Notes: generated by a model from the sequence alone, not told the origin. Positions 34,252 through 44,440 are shown, counted from the stretch's first letter. The stretch is DNA of 64,000 nucleotides from Paucilactobacillus vaccinostercus DSM 20634 (GCF_001436295.1 NZ_AYYY01000063.1:7449-71448); one strand, 5' to 3'. Numbers and translations: made by a program.

Positions 34252-35241
34252 ATGAAATTTACAGTTGTTGGTTCAGGTGCCATGGGGTTACGCTATGGTT
34301 TATTATTACGTGATGCAGGAAATGAAGTCGACTTTGTTGATCCTTGGAAGCCACAGGTTGAGGCAGTACGTCGTCAGGGTGGCGTTTATGTTTCACGCGA
34401 CGGTCAAGGCCGTCATTTAGTTAAGATGACGATGCAATATCCAGAGGATTACCAAGGTGATCCAGACTGTTATATCTTTTTCACTAAACAGATGCAGCTG
34501 GCGGGAGTATTGGAACGGTGCGCACACTTCTTTAAGCCGCATCAATATGCGATGACATGCATGAATGGCATGGGACATGTGGATAAGTTATTAAACTACT
34601 TCAAGCCTGACAAGGTGTTAGCGGGAACGGCCCTAGTTGCGACGGTTTTGAACGGGCCTGGAGATGTTGATTTTATCGGTAAGCGTGGTGCAGGAACGAT
34701 GAATCTGGCCAACTATACTGAAAAGCCTGATGAGTTTACCCATCAAGTGGTTGATGAGTTGGACAAAGCTCAGTTCCATCCCAACTTAACGACCAATTTT
34801 CGGGGAACATTGTTGGCCAAGGTGGTATTTAACTCGGTTGTGAACACCTTATGCACCATGTTTGAAATGACAATGGGTGAGTTTGCCGATTATGAAGGTT
34901 TCGAAGAAATGTCGTTACAGTTGATTGACGAAGCATATGACGCCTGTGAACGGGATGGCGTCAAGATGATCAATAGCCGGCAGGAAGAATTAGAAAGTGT
35001 TAAGTATGTGAGCCGGGTAGCCAATCCGTTACATTATCCTTCCATGTACCAAGATATGCATAACTACCGTAAAACAGAGGTAGACTACATTAACGGATAC
35101 TTGGTTAAACTAGGACAAAAGCATGGGTATGATGCCAAAACGCATCGCTTCTTAACCCATGAAGTTCACTTAGCAGAGATCAAGAAGCAAAAAGAATTAG
35201 CGGCATCCACAAAGAAGACGTTGACCGCACAAACTGCATAG
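34252..35241 (+). CDS. ketopantoate reductase-like NADPH oxidoreductase
   Basis: The protein has 329 residues from ATG 34252 (GAGGAG upstream); the frame continues upstream without a better start. The N-terminal Rossmann motif is FTVVGSGAMGLRYGLLLRDAG, and an ApbA/PanE C-terminal helical domain follows, including the lysine region GTLLAKVVFNSVVNTLCTM. The family reduces 2-dehydropantoate, or 2-oxo acids in lactic acid bacteria. Substrate choice is not evident, so I leave out the symbol panE. Confidence 0.85.
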   Translation: MKFTVVGSGAMGLRYGLLLRDAGNEVDFVDPWKPQVEAVRRQGGVYVSRDGQGRHLVKMTMQYPEDYQGDPDCYIFFTKQMQLAGVLERCAHFFKPHQYAMTCMNGMGHVDKLLNYFKPDKVLAGTALVATVLNGPGDVDFIGKRGAGTMNLANYTEKPDEFTHQVVDELDKAQFHPNLTTNFRGTLLAKVVFNSVVNTLCTMFEMTMGEFADYEGFEEMSLQLIDEAYDACERDGVKMINSRQEELESVKYVSRVANPLHYPSMYQDMHNYRKTEVDYINGYLVKLGQKHGYDAKTHRFLTHEVHLAEIKKQKELAASTKKTLTAQTA

Positions 35242-35282
35242 AAAAAATGGTACCAAAGCATTGGGCTTTGGTACCATTTTTT
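35242..35282. terminator. bidirectional terminator between the reductase and pepC
   Basis: AAAAAATGGTACCAAAGC and GCTTTGGTACCATTTTTT form a long perfect stem between convergent genes. Confidence 0.95.
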
Positions 35283-35292
35283 GTTGACGTTA

Positions 35293-36624
35293 TTATGCAA
35301 GGGCTCCCATCGGATCCCATGGTTTAAGGACGGTTGGTTCTGTAGCCTGAGCCTGAGCCAGGTTGGCTGGTAGAAATTGTTTGTTAACCACAATCTGGTA
35401 ACAATATTCATCCATCCAGGCGTCAGACATGACGAAATATCCTTTTTCCCCGACTTTTGGTCCCCATGAATTTTCAACCTTCCACTTGGTTGGTTGACCA
35501 TCAACGAGATCGACACCGGTAAGTACCATGGCATGCGTCATCATACTTTCTCCGTAGTCGAGGCGCTGTGCTTTACTCATCTTAAAGCTAGTGGCAAATA
35601 AATCGTCTTGACCGTAGATGTTGAGATCCATGATCCCTTTTTGACGATCAGAACTTTGACCGACATCACAACCAAACCAAACACTTTCCCCGGCTTGAAG
35701 CTGCGCAATGGCCAGCTTTTTAAAATCCGCCATTGTAACGTTAAGATGTTTAACCGCACGGCCATCGACAACATTCCCTAACATGTCGACGGTGTAGGTT
35801 TGATTATAAGGTTTGTCAGCCGTCGGGGCGTTGATGATTGAGACGTAGTCGGCGAGATTCCAGCCGACGTATTGATCATAAAATTGTTTTGGTGTGAGGT
35901 CGGTATCACGATGGAAATGTTTGTCAGCATCGCGATATTCGAAGTCAAATGTCAGTGGTGGTTGGCCGAAACTGTAAACTAACATCCGATACACATCGTT
36001 GAGCATTTGATTACGGGCAGCATCAATATCGTCATCAGTAGCATGATCAGCGACCAATTGTCGTAATTCGATCGCGTTTTGCCGTAGCTTTTTATTTAAT
36101 GCCGTGTTAATTTCATTGGACTTAGATGAATTATAGGTTTCGGGCATTGCGGATTGCGGAACAATCCCATATTTTTCAATAAGGGCGCACAACATATCCC
36201 ATTGGCCGCCATCTTGTTGGGGTGTCGTCATCAGCCAAGCAACTTCACGACTGTCAGCTGGTTGATCAGCAGTTTTTAACACATTTTCGTAAAAGTAGTT
36301 GGCCTTTTCGAACTTATCCCAAAAGAAGGTGTACGCCTGTGATAGTTCAAACTTTTTAAGGCCCAGGCGGTTGGCCATATCGTGCCGCATGGTATTGAGA
36401 GCGGCAAACATCCAACAGCGACCAGATTGTTTTTGGTTAGCGACGTCGCCGGTATCTAAATCAATCGAAAAAACAGGTGTCGACTCACTAACTGCATGCC
36501 AGTCATAGCTACTAGCAAGAATCCCATTTTTAGTAACGGTACGTTCATTGACCGGTGCTTCAGGCCGTTTAGCGAGATCTTGTTGAAATCCTGTAAGTTG
36601 TTCATTTGTTATTGCATGGCTCAA
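35293..36624 (-). CDS. pepC: aminopeptidase C (C1B cysteine peptidase)
   Basis: The protein has 443 residues from TTG 36624. AAGGAG lies 8 bases before it, while GTG 36633 abuts that signal. The papain-like triad is readable: Cys in KQSGRCWMFAALN, His in MTHAMVLTGVD, and Asn in KVENSWG. It releases N-terminal residues from peptides in the cytoplasm and supports growth on protein. The PepC/bleomycin hydrolase family forms hexamers. Confidence 0.95.
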   Translation of the reverse strand: MSHAITNEQLTGFQQDLAKRPEAPVNERTVTKNGILASSYDWHAVSESTPVFSIDLDTGDVANQKQSGRCWMFAALNTMRHDMANRLGLKKFELSQAYTFFWDKFEKANYFYENVLKTADQPADSREVAWLMTTPQQDGGQWDMLCALIEKYGIVPQSAMPETYNSSKSNEINTALNKKLRQNAIELRQLVADHATDDDIDAARNQMLNDVYRMLVYSFGQPPLTFDFEYRDADKHFHRDTDLTPKQFYDQYVGWNLADYVSIINAPTADKPYNQTYTVDMLGNVVDGRAVKHLNVTMADFKKLAIAQLQAGESVWFGCDVGQSSDRQKGIMDLNIYGQDDLFATSFKMSKAQRLDYGESMMTHAMVLTGVDLVDGQPTKWKVENSWGPKVGEKGYFVMSDAWMDEYCYQIVVNKQFLPANLAQAQATEPTVLKPWDPMGALA

Positions 36625-36687
36625 AAAAATCACTCCTTTAGTAGTTAACTTCCATTGTAGTCAACTTGTGAGGTGACCGCAATCAAA

Positions 36688-36969
36688 TTAACGGTCAAGC
36701 AGTTGTTGATAGTCGGGATTTTGATCAAAGGCCTTTTTCGCGTATGGGCATAGGAGTTGAACATGCAGTCCCTGCTGTTTGGCATATTGATAAAATTGTT
36801 CTACTAACTGGGCGGCTAAACCTTGTCCACGCATAATTGGATTGACAAATGTGCGTTCGACAACGACGGTATCAGCGACGTCGGGGACATTTGGAAAAAC
36901 AATTTCACCTAACAGGGTACCATCTTGGTCTGTTGTATAAATTCGGTTGTTTTCATGCTGAAAGTTCAT
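36688..36969 (-). CDS. small GNAT-fold N-acetyltransferase (YjdJ-like)
   Basis: The protein has 93 residues from ATG 36969 (GAGGAGG upstream). Acetyl-CoA binding motif A is RTFVNPIMRGQGLAAQLVEQF, and the C-terminal KKAFDQNPDYQ is typical of this short family. The substrate is unknown. It lies 52 bases after the pepC start on the same strand. Confidence 0.88.
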   Translation of the reverse strand: MNFQHENNRIYTTDQDGTLLGEIVFPNVPDVADTVVVERTFVNPIMRGQGLAAQLVEQFYQYAKQQGLHVQLLCPYAKKAFDQNPDYQQLLDR

Positions 36970-37164
36970 TTGAATTCCTCCTCGCAAATATTGTGCATTG
37001 AATGTAAACTTTTTCCTTAATGGTGATATACTATCACGAAATACAGATGTATCAAACGTTTCAGCCTAAACTATAGGTTAGTGACTGCATTAAGTCATTA
37101 TTGGTTAAATGAAGGGTATAACGTTACAGAAAAAATTTGATAACTGAATACGGTAACCAAAATA

Positions 37165-37197
37165 AAAGTACCCTTGAAATTTTCAAAGGTACTTTTG
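37165..37197 (-). terminator. terminator of the second LPXTG gene
   Basis: AAAAGTACC(C)TTGAA and TTCAA(A)GGTACTTTT form the stem, with a T run on the minus strand. Confidence 0.85.
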
Positions 37198-37223
37198 TTA
37201 TTTATATTTATCGGATAGTTTTT

Positions 37224-38303
37224 TCACGGTTTTTTTTTAACATACAGTTGGACACTCGCCAAGCCAAGCGCGCCGATCAGGAATAGGCCAATGCCGGTTA
37301 CCCAATTTTCTGTCCTATTAGAAGTTTGAGGTAATTTTGAATCATTACTTTTGATTAGATGGTGATGTGTTACTGCAACTGAGACATTTTCTTTGGGCGC
37401 ATTGCTAGTTGTTATGGTATTGGTATTATTGCCAGAAGTTTTGGAATCCGTCGAAGCAGCAGCTGCTGGAACGGTGGTTGAGGTCGCTGTAGCATGCTCA
37501 TGTTCAGATGGCGCACTCGAATTACTTCCTGATGTTGTCTTTGCCGTGTAATAAACAGTCACCTTATTGGTTCCTTCACCATCACCGACTACGTGAAAAG
37601 TGGTGGGTTGGTTGGGCTCTAGATCATACCCATCAAATGATTTATGCTCGATGGTTTCAGTGTATCCAAATTTTGTTTGAACTTGGGTGCTTGCCAGTAT
37701 TTTGCCGGTGCTTCTATCAACATAACTAATGTCAATGGATTCAGGATTTGGTATGAGAACGGTATGCATTTTGAGAATACCGCCGTCAACGGCATATATC
37801 GGCCGCTGGTTTAATGCTGATATAAGTTCATCTAAATTGGTGATCCCGACCCCGTTCAAAACTTTGCTGTAACTATATTGTTGGTCGATTTCAAAAAAAT
37901 AAGAAGCTTCGAGATCTATCTTAAATCCAGGAACATCAAGCTGTTTTAATTTTTCTACGTTCGTTTCGTCTGGCACCTCAAAAGTATTCGGTTGCGGGAT
38001 GTTCGAGCTCGTACTTCTGTTATCCGATATTGACCATGTTTGAATAACAGGGGTACTTTTTGGATCAGTCTCGGAACTATCAGCCGTGACGGTAGTTCCA
38101 GCAGATGGACTGGTGCTGGAAGCACTACTGGATAAATCGGTAAATGCCATATTTGCAGAGCTTGTTTGGGTGGCTGCATTGGAAATACTTTGGCTATTGC
38201 TTAAAGAATCAGTCGTAGATTGCGCGTAAACCGGTAATGTTACACATCCTACTAACAGCGTAGTCCCTAAAGTGGCAATGATATTTTTGCTTTTATTCTT
38301 CAT
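37224..38303 (-). CDS. LPXTG-anchored surface protein with MucBP-like domain
   Basis: The protein has 359 residues. A signal peptide (MKNKSKNIIATLGTTLLVGC, cut near VYA) is followed by a Ser/Thr-rich region, then a globular segment to about residue 190. Next is one MucBP-like unit (DISYVDRSTGKILAS, then YDLEPNQPTTFHVVGDG and KVTVYYTAK) and a Ser/Thr linker. The anchor is LPQTS, a hydrophobic segment, and the basic tail VKKKP. It is likely sortase-linked and may bind glycans. It is not a paralogue of the long repeat protein except for the shared anchor style. Confidence 0.9.
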   Translation of the reverse strand: MKNKSKNIIATLGTTLLVGCVTLPVYAQSTTDSLSNSQSISNAATQTSSANMAFTDLSSSASSTSPSAGTTVTADSSETDPKSTPVIQTWSISDNRSTSSNIPQPNTFEVPDETNVEKLKQLDVPGFKIDLEASYFFEIDQQYSYSKVLNGVGITNLDELISALNQRPIYAVDGGILKMHTVLIPNPESIDISYVDRSTGKILASTQVQTKFGYTETIEHKSFDGYDLEPNQPTTFHVVGDGEGTNKVTVYYTAKTTSGSNSSAPSEHEHATATSTTVPAAAASTDSKTSGNNTNTITTSNAPKENVSVAVTHHHLIKSNDSKLPQTSNRTENWVTGIGLFLIGALGLASVQLYVKKKP

Positions 38304-38707
38304 AACTAATTCCTCCCACTAGTAACATTAGTAATGCGTTTGAATAAAAACGCTTCCAATATAAACTTTGGTGCTAAAATAAAAACTCCTAATCGACATA
38401 AGAATACTATGGATAATGACCAGCGGCAATTGCAATTAGACGATAACTATAATTAGACGAACAATGATAATTTGAGGCGCTTGATAAGCAAATCAGACGT
38501 GGCGGAAAAGTGCCAGCTTTGGTCAGTATGACCCCACTGCAACTCGCATTGTTAGGATGCGATGTTGCTATTTATGAAGAAAAAAGAAATGATGAAATAT
38601 AATTCTAGATTTTCCCTTAATTTTTGCAATTGGGAAGGGATACTAGTATCAAAAAAGGGAGCAGTATTTTATAATTAGGCAGTTAACTAAAAAACGAGGT
38701 GGATAAG
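38304..38707. other. intergenic region between the LPXTG gene and dut
   Basis: The 400 bases contain the promoter regions of the divergent flanking genes and a possible gene remnant at 38471-38602. A dut ribosome-binding sequence (GAGG) is at the right end. No RNA structure stands out. Confidence 0.5.
38471..38602 (+). pseudogene. possible protein remnant without a start
   Basis: After two in-frame stops the frame reads about 43 residues of protein-like sequence (KVPALVSMTPLQLALLGCD, then EEKRNDEI) and ends in TAA. No ATG with a ribosome-binding sequence precedes it. It could be the tail of a decayed gene or chance. The parent is not recognised. Confidence 0.25.
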
Positions 38708-39244
38708 ATGGAACGTGGGTTTGCAGTAGTTTCAGGAAAAAAGGATCAGCAGCTTAATTTACCTAAGCGGCAGACGAAACAGGCGGCTGGATACGATTTT
38801 GAATGTTCGGAAGATTTCGTGTTGCCATCGATTTGGAAGTTTAATTTCGTCAAAATTATTCGGGGATTACTTCATCATGAAGAATTGCATGATGAAGATT
38901 ACGAAGCGGCCAATCAGGTTTTAAAGCCATTTTTAGTTCCCACCGGAATTAAGTCATATATGAAAGAAAATGAATTTTTAATGCTGGCTAATCGGTCAAG
39001 CAATCCTTTGAAGCGGCGACTCGTACTCCCTAATGGGGTGGGAATTGTGGATGCTGATTACTACGATAATGACAGTAATGAAGGGGAAATTTTCTTTCAA
39101 CTACTTAATTTTGGGGTTAAAGATGTGGTCATTAAGAAGGGTGAACGAATCGGTCAAGGAATCTTTATTCCCTACTTATTAGCTGATAATGATGAGCAAC
39201 CAACTAGTGAACGGAAGGGTGGATTTGGCTCGACGAAAAAGTAA
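38708..39244 (+). CDS. dut: dUTP diphosphatase
   Basis: The protein has 178 residues from ATG 38708 (GAGG 8 bases upstream; GTG 38699 overlaps that signal). All five trimeric dUTPase motifs can be placed: QAAGYDFE, NRSSNPLK, GVGIVDADYYDN, KGERIGQ and RKGGFGSTKK. There is an insertion after motif 1. It hydrolyses dUTP to dUMP, keeping uracil out of DNA. It precedes radA as in other lactobacilli. Confidence 0.93.
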   Translation: MERGFAVVSGKKDQQLNLPKRQTKQAAGYDFECSEDFVLPSIWKFNFVKIIRGLLHHEELHDEDYEAANQVLKPFLVPTGIKSYMKENEFLMLANRSSNPLKRRLVLPNGVGIVDADYYDNDSNEGEIFFQLLNFGVKDVVIKKGERIGQGIFIPYLLADNDEQPTSERKGGFGSTKK

Positions 39245-39318
39245 GCCGAGTTAGTCGTTATCAACAGAATTAATTAACAGGTGTGCTACAATAATTTTAA
39301 ACGGAATGGAGGTCGAAA

Positions 39319-40689
39319 ATGGCAAAGGCAAAAATACAGTATGTTTGTCAAAATTGCGGTTATAGCTCCTCGCGGTACCTTGGACGTTGTCCGAACTGTG
39401 GTGAATGGAATAGTTTGGTCGAAGAAAAGGTGCAATCAGCGACACCGACAAGCAGCAGTCGGGTTAGCTTAGCAGGCGTTAAGACTAAACCAACTAAGAT
39501 TAAAGAGATCAAAATGGGCCAAACGCCGCGCACGCAAACCAAGATTCGTGAGTTGGATCGGGTGCTCGGAGGGGGAATTGTTCCCGGATCGTTAATCTTA
39601 ATTGGTGGTGACCCAGGAATTGGCAAGTCCACGTTACTGCTACAGGTTTCCGGCCAACTGAACAAGGTTGGGGGGACCGTTCTTTATGTCTCTGGGGAAG
39701 AAAGTGCGACGCAGATTAAGATGCGTGCTGATCGGCTGAATGTCAGTGGGGATGCCTTTTACGTCTATCCCGAAACCGATATGGGCGCGATCAAGCAAAC
39801 GATTGAAGATGTTAAACCGGACTACGTCGTGATTGATTCGGTTCAAACTATGTCGGAACCAGATGTGAGTTCGGCAATCGGGAGTGTGTCCCAAATCCGA
39901 GAAGTGACAGCAGATTTGATGCAGATTGGTAAGAGCAACGGAATTACTATCTTCATTGTGGGGCATGTCACTAAGGGCGGTGCAATTGCGGGGCCTAAAA
40001 TTTTGGAGCACATGGTGGATACCGTTCTTTACTTTGAGGGTGATTTACACCATACCTACCGAATCTTGCGATCAGTGAAAAACCGGTTTGGTTCGACAAA
40101 CGAACTTGGTATTTTCGAAATGCGAGAGGAAGGCTTAGCAGAGGTCGCAAATCCATCGGAAATTTTCCTAGAGGAACGACTAAAGAACGCGACTGGATCG
40201 GCCATTGTTGTTTCAATGGAAGGCACGCGGCCGATCTTAGTGGAAATTCAGGCGCTTATTACGCCCACCGTTTTTGGTAATGCTCAGCGAACGGCAACGG
40301 GGTTGAACCGTAACCGGGTATCATTATTGATGGCGGTGCTGGAAAAGCGTGCTAATTTGATGCTACAAAATCAAGATGCTTATCTGAAAGCTGCTGGCGG
40401 AGTTAAACTGGACGAACCGGCGATTGATTTAGCAATTGCGATGAGCATTGCCTCCAGTTATCGCGATCAGGGCACGCAACCGACTGACGCATTCGTTGGT
40501 GAAGTCGGGTTGACCGGTGAAATCCGACGAGTTAATCGTATTGAGCAACGGGTGGCAGAAGCTGAGAAATTAGGATTTAAGCGCATCTTCATTCCGAAAA
40601 ATAATTTGCAAGGTTGGCAACCACCGACCGGCATTGATGTTGTCGGAGTGGCGACATTGTCAGAGGCTTTAAAACGAGCCTTAAATTAA
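39319..40689 (+). CDS. radA: DNA repair ATPase RadA
   Basis: The protein has 456 residues. The N-terminal zinc finger is C-x2-C and C-x2-C ([21 protein letters not shown]). The Walker A is [14 protein letters not shown], the RadA-specific motif is [13 protein letters not shown], and a C-terminal Lon-like domain follows. It remodels recombination intermediates. It is followed after 20 bases by the PIN-TRAM gene. Confidence 0.97.
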   Translation: MAKAKIQYVCQNCGYSSSRYLGRCPNCGEWNSLVEEKVQSATPTSSSRVSLAGVKTKPTKIKEIKMGQTPRTQTKIRELDRVLGGGIVPGSLILIGGDPGIGKSTLLLQVSGQLNKVGGTVLYVSGEESATQIKMRADRLNVSGDAFYVYPETDMGAIKQTIEDVKPDYVVIDSVQTMSEPDVSSAIGSVSQIREVTADLMQIGKSNGITIFIVGHVTKGGAIAGPKILEHMVDTVLYFEGDLHHTYRILRSVKNRFGSTNELGIFEMREEGLAEVANPSEIFLEERLKNATGSAIVVSMEGTRPILVEIQALITPTVFGNAQRTATGLNRNRVSLLMAVLEKRANLMLQNQDAYLKAAGGVKLDEPAIDLAIAMSIASSYRDQGTQPTDAFVGEVGLTGEIRRVNRIEQRVAEAEKLGFKRIFIPKNNLQGWQPPTGIDVVGVATLSEALKRALN

Positions 40690-40709
40690 AAAGAGGGAGG
40701 AAAAACGAC

Positions 40710-41846
40710 ATGAAAAAGCATGTAATTAGAATTGCGTTTGCCATTGTTGGTGCGGCTGTTGGGTTTTACTATTTGCCGCTTTTGTGGAATGCATTTAATA
40801 TTCAACTGACTGGAACACTCTTGTTTGCAAGTGACCTGGTTATCGGCGCTGTTGTGTTTTTGCTATTATCCTATCTTCTTGCCAGCTCCGTCGATCGGTT
40901 TGTAAACAAAGTTGAAGCTTACTTAACCAAGCAAAGTCCAGTTTATCTGTTCTTTGGGAGTTTGTTGACCATTGTTGGGCTAGTCCTTGCGGTGCTGGTG
41001 TCAACCCCGCTATGGAACTCACATGTGCCAGTGCTCGATAACGTGGTACCAGTGATTTTGATGCTATTATTTGGGTACTTTGGCTTTCGGATTGGAACAA
41101 CAAGATTGGACGAGTGGCGTAATTTATTTCAGCTCCGTCGTTCACGAGGGAGCAAGGATGGCCGGGTTATGGCCAAACAGGATGCAAACTATCACCATTA
41201 TAAAATTTTAGATACTAATATTTTGATTGATGGTCGAATCTACGATATTGTCAAAACGGGATTTATTGAGGGAACCCTATTAGTTCCTAATTTTGTCTTG
41301 TATGAACTACAATACATTGCGGATTCTAGTGATAGCATTAAGCGAGTTCGTGGCCGGCGTGGATTGGATATTTTAAATAAGCTGCAAAGCGAAAAAGTCG
41401 TTCCCGTTGAAATGTATGAAGGGGACTTCGAAGATATTCCAGAAGTAGATAGTAAACTGATTCGCTTGGCTAAGGAAGTCGATGGCGTCATTGTGACGAA
41501 TGATTACAACCTTAATAAGGTGATCCAGTTTCAAAATGTTGAAGTTATGAACATTAATGGCTTGGCAAAGGCCCTGAAACCACGGGTCATTCCTGGTGAA
41601 ACGCTGAATGTCATGGTTGTTAAAAAAGGAACCGAGCGGCAGCAAGGCGTTGCCTATTTGGATGATGGCACGATGGTGGTTGTCGAAGATGGTCGTTACT
41701 ACATGAATGACCACATTGAAGTTGAGGTGACGAGTGCCTTACAAACGGATGCCGGTCGGATGATTTTTGCAAGACCAGTTCATTCTCCACGGGGAATTAA
41801 TGATCACCATGAGGGTGACACCAAAAGAAATGACGACAAAAAGTAA
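40710..41846 (+). CDS. membrane PIN and TRAM domain protein (YacL-like)
   Basis: The protein has 378 residues. Four N-terminal membrane segments (to about residue 130) are followed by a PIN nuclease-fold domain with acidic residues (KILDTNILIDGRIYDI, GVIVTNDYNLNKV), then a C-terminal TRAM RNA-binding domain (GETLNVMVVKKGTERQQGVAYLDDGTMVVVEDG). It is a conserved neighbour of radA and gltX in Firmicutes. RNase activity is inferred. Confidence 0.93.
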   Translation: MKKHVIRIAFAIVGAAVGFYYLPLLWNAFNIQLTGTLLFASDLVIGAVVFLLLSYLLASSVDRFVNKVEAYLTKQSPVYLFFGSLLTIVGLVLAVLVSTPLWNSHVPVLDNVVPVILMLLFGYFGFRIGTTRLDEWRNLFQLRRSRGSKDGRVMAKQDANYHHYKILDTNILIDGRIYDIVKTGFIEGTLLVPNFVLYELQYIADSSDSIKRVRGRRGLDILNKLQSEKVVPVEMYEGDFEDIPEVDSKLIRLAKEVDGVIVTNDYNLNKVIQFQNVEVMNINGLAKALKPRVIPGETLNVMVVKKGTERQQGVAYLDDGTMVVVEDGRYYMNDHIEVEVTSALQTDAGRMIFARPVHSPRGINDHHEGDTKRNDDKK

Positions 41847-41926
41847 ATAGACTTTAAATTTACTTACAAGACCTGTACACTATAAATGACAACTTTTGAG
41901 ATTATTAATGAAAGAGGCGTAAAATT

Positions 41927-43414
41927 TTGGCTAAAAATAACATTCGGGTGCGCTATGCTCCAAGTCCGACAGGACATTTACACATTGGGAACGCTCGAAC
42001 AGCATTGTTTAACTACTTATTTGCCCGTCACAACAAGGGTAAGTTTATCATTCGGATTGAGGATACGGACACTAAACGTAACATCGCCGATGGTGAACGC
42101 AGTCAGCTCGATAACTTGAAGTGGCTGGGACTCGATTGGGACGAAGGTCCTGATGTTGGCGGTGATTTTGGTCCTTACCGTCAATCAGAACGTAAAGATA
42201 TTTACGTTAAGTTAATTCAACAACTTTTGGATGAAGGAAAAGCCTACAAGTCATATAAGACTGAGGACGAACTGGAGGCCGATCGAGAAGCACAAAAAGC
42301 CAAAAAAATCATGCCACACTACGAGTATGAATACAAAGGCATGAGTGCCGATGAGATTAAGCAGGCTCAAGCGGATGCCGAAGCAAAAGGGTTACAGCCG
42401 GTTGTTCGGTTCCGTGTTCCGGATGAAACGTATGCTTGGCATGACTTAGTTAAGGGTGATATTTCATTTGATGCCAATACAATTGGTGGCGATTTTGTCA
42501 TTCAAAAACGGGATGGTATGCCGACCTATAACTTCGCCGTGGTCGTTGACGATCATTTAATGAAGATTAGCCACGTATTCCGTGGTGATGACCATGTTGC
42601 GAACACGCCTAAACAATTAATGATCTACGAAGCCTTTGGCTGGGAAGCACCACAATTTGGCCATATGAGCTTAATTATCAATACCGAAACTGGCAAGAAA
42701 CTCAGCAAACGGGACGAATCAGTCTTACAGTTTATTGAACAGTATCGTGAACTAGGCTACTTACCTGACGCCATGCTAAACTTCATTGTGCTACTTGGCT
42801 GGTCACCAGTTGGGGAAGATGAAATCTTTACGCGCAAGGAATTCATCAAGATGTATGATGAAAATCGGCTGAGTAAATCACCAGCTGCATTTGATGGCAA
42901 GAAGCTTGAATGGATTAATAACCAATACATGAAGAATGCCGATGAAGATGCCGTGTTTGATTTAGCTTTGCCACAATTGATCGAAGCTGGATTACTTGAA
43001 AAACAGCCTAACGCTGAAAAGCTTGAATGGACACGTAAGCTCATCAGTATCTTCAAGCGTGAAATCAGTTATGCTCGTGAAATTGTGCCGTTAGCACAAC
43101 CATTCTTTGAGGAACGTGCAGATATTGATGATGATGCACGGGCTGAAATGCAAGAAGAAACAGCATTGACGGTCATTGAAGAATTTTATCAACGAATTCA
43201 AAAGCTGGATTACTTGAACACCGTTCAAATTTTGAAGACCATTAAGAGTATTCAAAAGGATACTAAGATTAAGGGACGGAAGCTTTGGATGCCAATCCGG
43301 ATTGCAGTGACCCATGAGATGCACGGACCAGAGTTGCCAGAAAGTATCGAATTAATCGGGTACGAACAAACACTGAAGTATTTGAAGCAAATGATCGATG
43401 AATTAAAAAAATAA
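41927..43414 (+). CDS. gltX: glutamyl-tRNA synthetase
   Basis: The class I synthetase has 495 residues and a TTG start after AGAGG. The HIGH motif is [15 protein letters not shown], and KMSKS is present as KKLSKRDES. In bacteria without GlnRS this enzyme also charges tRNA-Gln with glutamate for later amidation. No T-box leader is seen upstream. Confidence 0.97.
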   Translation: MAKNNIRVRYAPSPTGHLHIGNARTALFNYLFARHNKGKFIIRIEDTDTKRNIADGERSQLDNLKWLGLDWDEGPDVGGDFGPYRQSERKDIYVKLIQQLLDEGKAYKSYKTEDELEADREAQKAKKIMPHYEYEYKGMSADEIKQAQADAEAKGLQPVVRFRVPDETYAWHDLVKGDISFDANTIGGDFVIQKRDGMPTYNFAVVVDDHLMKISHVFRGDDHVANTPKQLMIYEAFGWEAPQFGHMSLIINTETGKKLSKRDESVLQFIEQYRELGYLPDAMLNFIVLLGWSPVGEDEIFTRKEFIKMYDENRLSKSPAAFDGKKLEWINNQYMKNADEDAVFDLALPQLIEAGLLEKQPNAEKLEWTRKLISIFKREISYAREIVPLAQPFFEERADIDDDARAEMQEETALTVIEEFYQRIQKLDYLNTVQILKTIKSIQKDTKIKGRKLWMPIRIAVTHEMHGPELPESIELIGYEQTLKYLKQMIDELKK

Positions 43415-43417
43415 GAT

Positions 43418-43467
43418 AAAAAAACAAGTCATGATTGGCGGTTATTGCCAGTCATGACTTGTTTTTT
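43418..43467. terminator. bidirectional terminator between gltX and the dipeptidase
   Basis: AAAAAACAAGTCATGA and TCATGACTTGTTTTTT, with inner TGGC/GCCA, form the stem between convergent genes. Confidence 0.95.
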
Positions 43468-44047
43468 ACGAAAGTTGATAATCATCTGGATCGGCTTGGG
43501 CGGGGCCATAGGTATCCATATCTGTATCTCGATAATCCCACCATTCATTTTCGTATCCGACAAAACCAGCTTGGCGCATCGCTGTGTCTAAGAGACGGTA
43601 ATTATGTTCCTGATAGGGTTTACGGCGATAATGACGGGTTGCCTTTTCTGAAAAGTCATCAAAACCACTCTGCATGGGGATTTCAGTACCATCCAGTTCG
43701 CAGAGGGTTAGATCAAACGTAACCCCCTTTTGATGACTGAAGTTCGGATCCGGTTGGGCCACCCATGTTGGGTCTGGGGTGACGTCAAATAGTTTTTGTT
43801 GCGCCGATACGGGACGATAGGCATCCCAAATCTTGAGGCGAAATCCCTGTTGTTTGAGTAAGTGACTGGCCTGCGTCAATTTGCGAACGGTGCCAGCCCG
43901 TGCAATTGCAGTGTTAAAATCATAAATTCGAGATCCGGTGAAATTATTGGGTGTTGCGTATTTTAAGTCGACAATAATTGACGGATCAAGTGCTTGGACG
44001 TTTAGAAAACCATCATTTGGTGTTTCAATACTATTAGGTGTAACCAT
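43466..44047 (-). CDS. D-Ala-D-Ala dipeptidase (VanX/DdpX family)
   Basis: The protein has 193 residues from ATG 44047; ATG 44062 is an alternative. The first zinc motif is S-H-Q-K-G-V-T-F-D (S-x-H-x(6)-D), and Arg is in WDAYRPVSAQ. The second site is E-W-W-D where VanX enzymes have E-W-W-H, so a zinc-binding His is replaced by Asp. The family hydrolyses D-Ala-D-Ala. In lactobacilli it is linked to cell-wall recycling or D-lactate-type termini. Activity of this variant is uncertain. Confidence 0.85.
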   Translation of the reverse strand: MVTPNSIETPNDGFLNVQALDPSIIVDLKYATPNNFTGSRIYDFNTAIARAGTVRKLTQASHLLKQQGFRLKIWDAYRPVSAQQKLFDVTPDPTWVAQPDPNFSHQKGVTFDLTLCELDGTEIPMQSGFDDFSEKATRHYRRKPYQEHNYRLLDTAMRQAGFVGYENEWWDYRDTDMDTYGPAQADPDDYQLS

Positions 44048-44091
44048 TAGTAATGCCCCCATTATTGAGTTATGTTCATAAATTGATTATA

Positions 44092-44250
44092 CAAAAAAAG
44101 ATGGCGGGGAAGCCATCTTTTGAGGAGTATTACGAAAATCTTGGGGGGATTTCGTAACTTATTTTTCGGTTACTATTGGGAGGAGTAATTGAAAAATATA
44201 GGTTTGTGTAACAGGAAATCATCTTCCTTGCTACTGTGGTAATAGTAGCA
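44092..44250 (-). ncRNA. candidate C-rich small RNA
   Basis: Read on the minus strand, hairpins GCTACT/AGTAGC and TTACGAAATC/GATTTTCGTAA are followed by a terminator AAAGATGGC/GCCATCTTT with seven T residues. The single-stranded parts contain ACTCCTCCC, CCCCCC and ACTCCTC, which could pair with ribosome-binding sequences as in RsaE/csRNA-type regulators. No clear promoter was found, so the 5' end is a guess. Confidence 0.35.
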
Positions 44251-44440
44251 CGAGTTTGTGAATAAAATGTGACGTTTTTTTTAATGTTAACTAATTCGGC
44301 AACAAAATCAACGGAATCATGAGATCGATCAGATGAAGTTGGGGCAGTGTGGTAAAATAGTGATACTGATTTTAAGATAAGACTGTCGGGTTCGGCGTGG
44401 GCGATAGCTTGACGAAATTCGACGAGAAGGAGCCTTGATA
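44251..44440. promoter_or_regulatory. cysS upstream region
   Basis: The 190 bases include a TAAAAT -10-like box near 44353 and the cysS ribosome-binding sequence GAAGGAG at the end. No T-box specifier or GGTGG-ACC antiterminator element is seen. Confidence 0.4.

Noticed and set aside
41886-42119. Frame overlapping the gltX start
   Set aside because: It lies in another frame inside gltX with no similarity to a known protein.
44251-44440. T-box leader for cysS
   Set aside because: No T-box sequence (AGGGTGG-ACCGCG) or specifier loop is visible.
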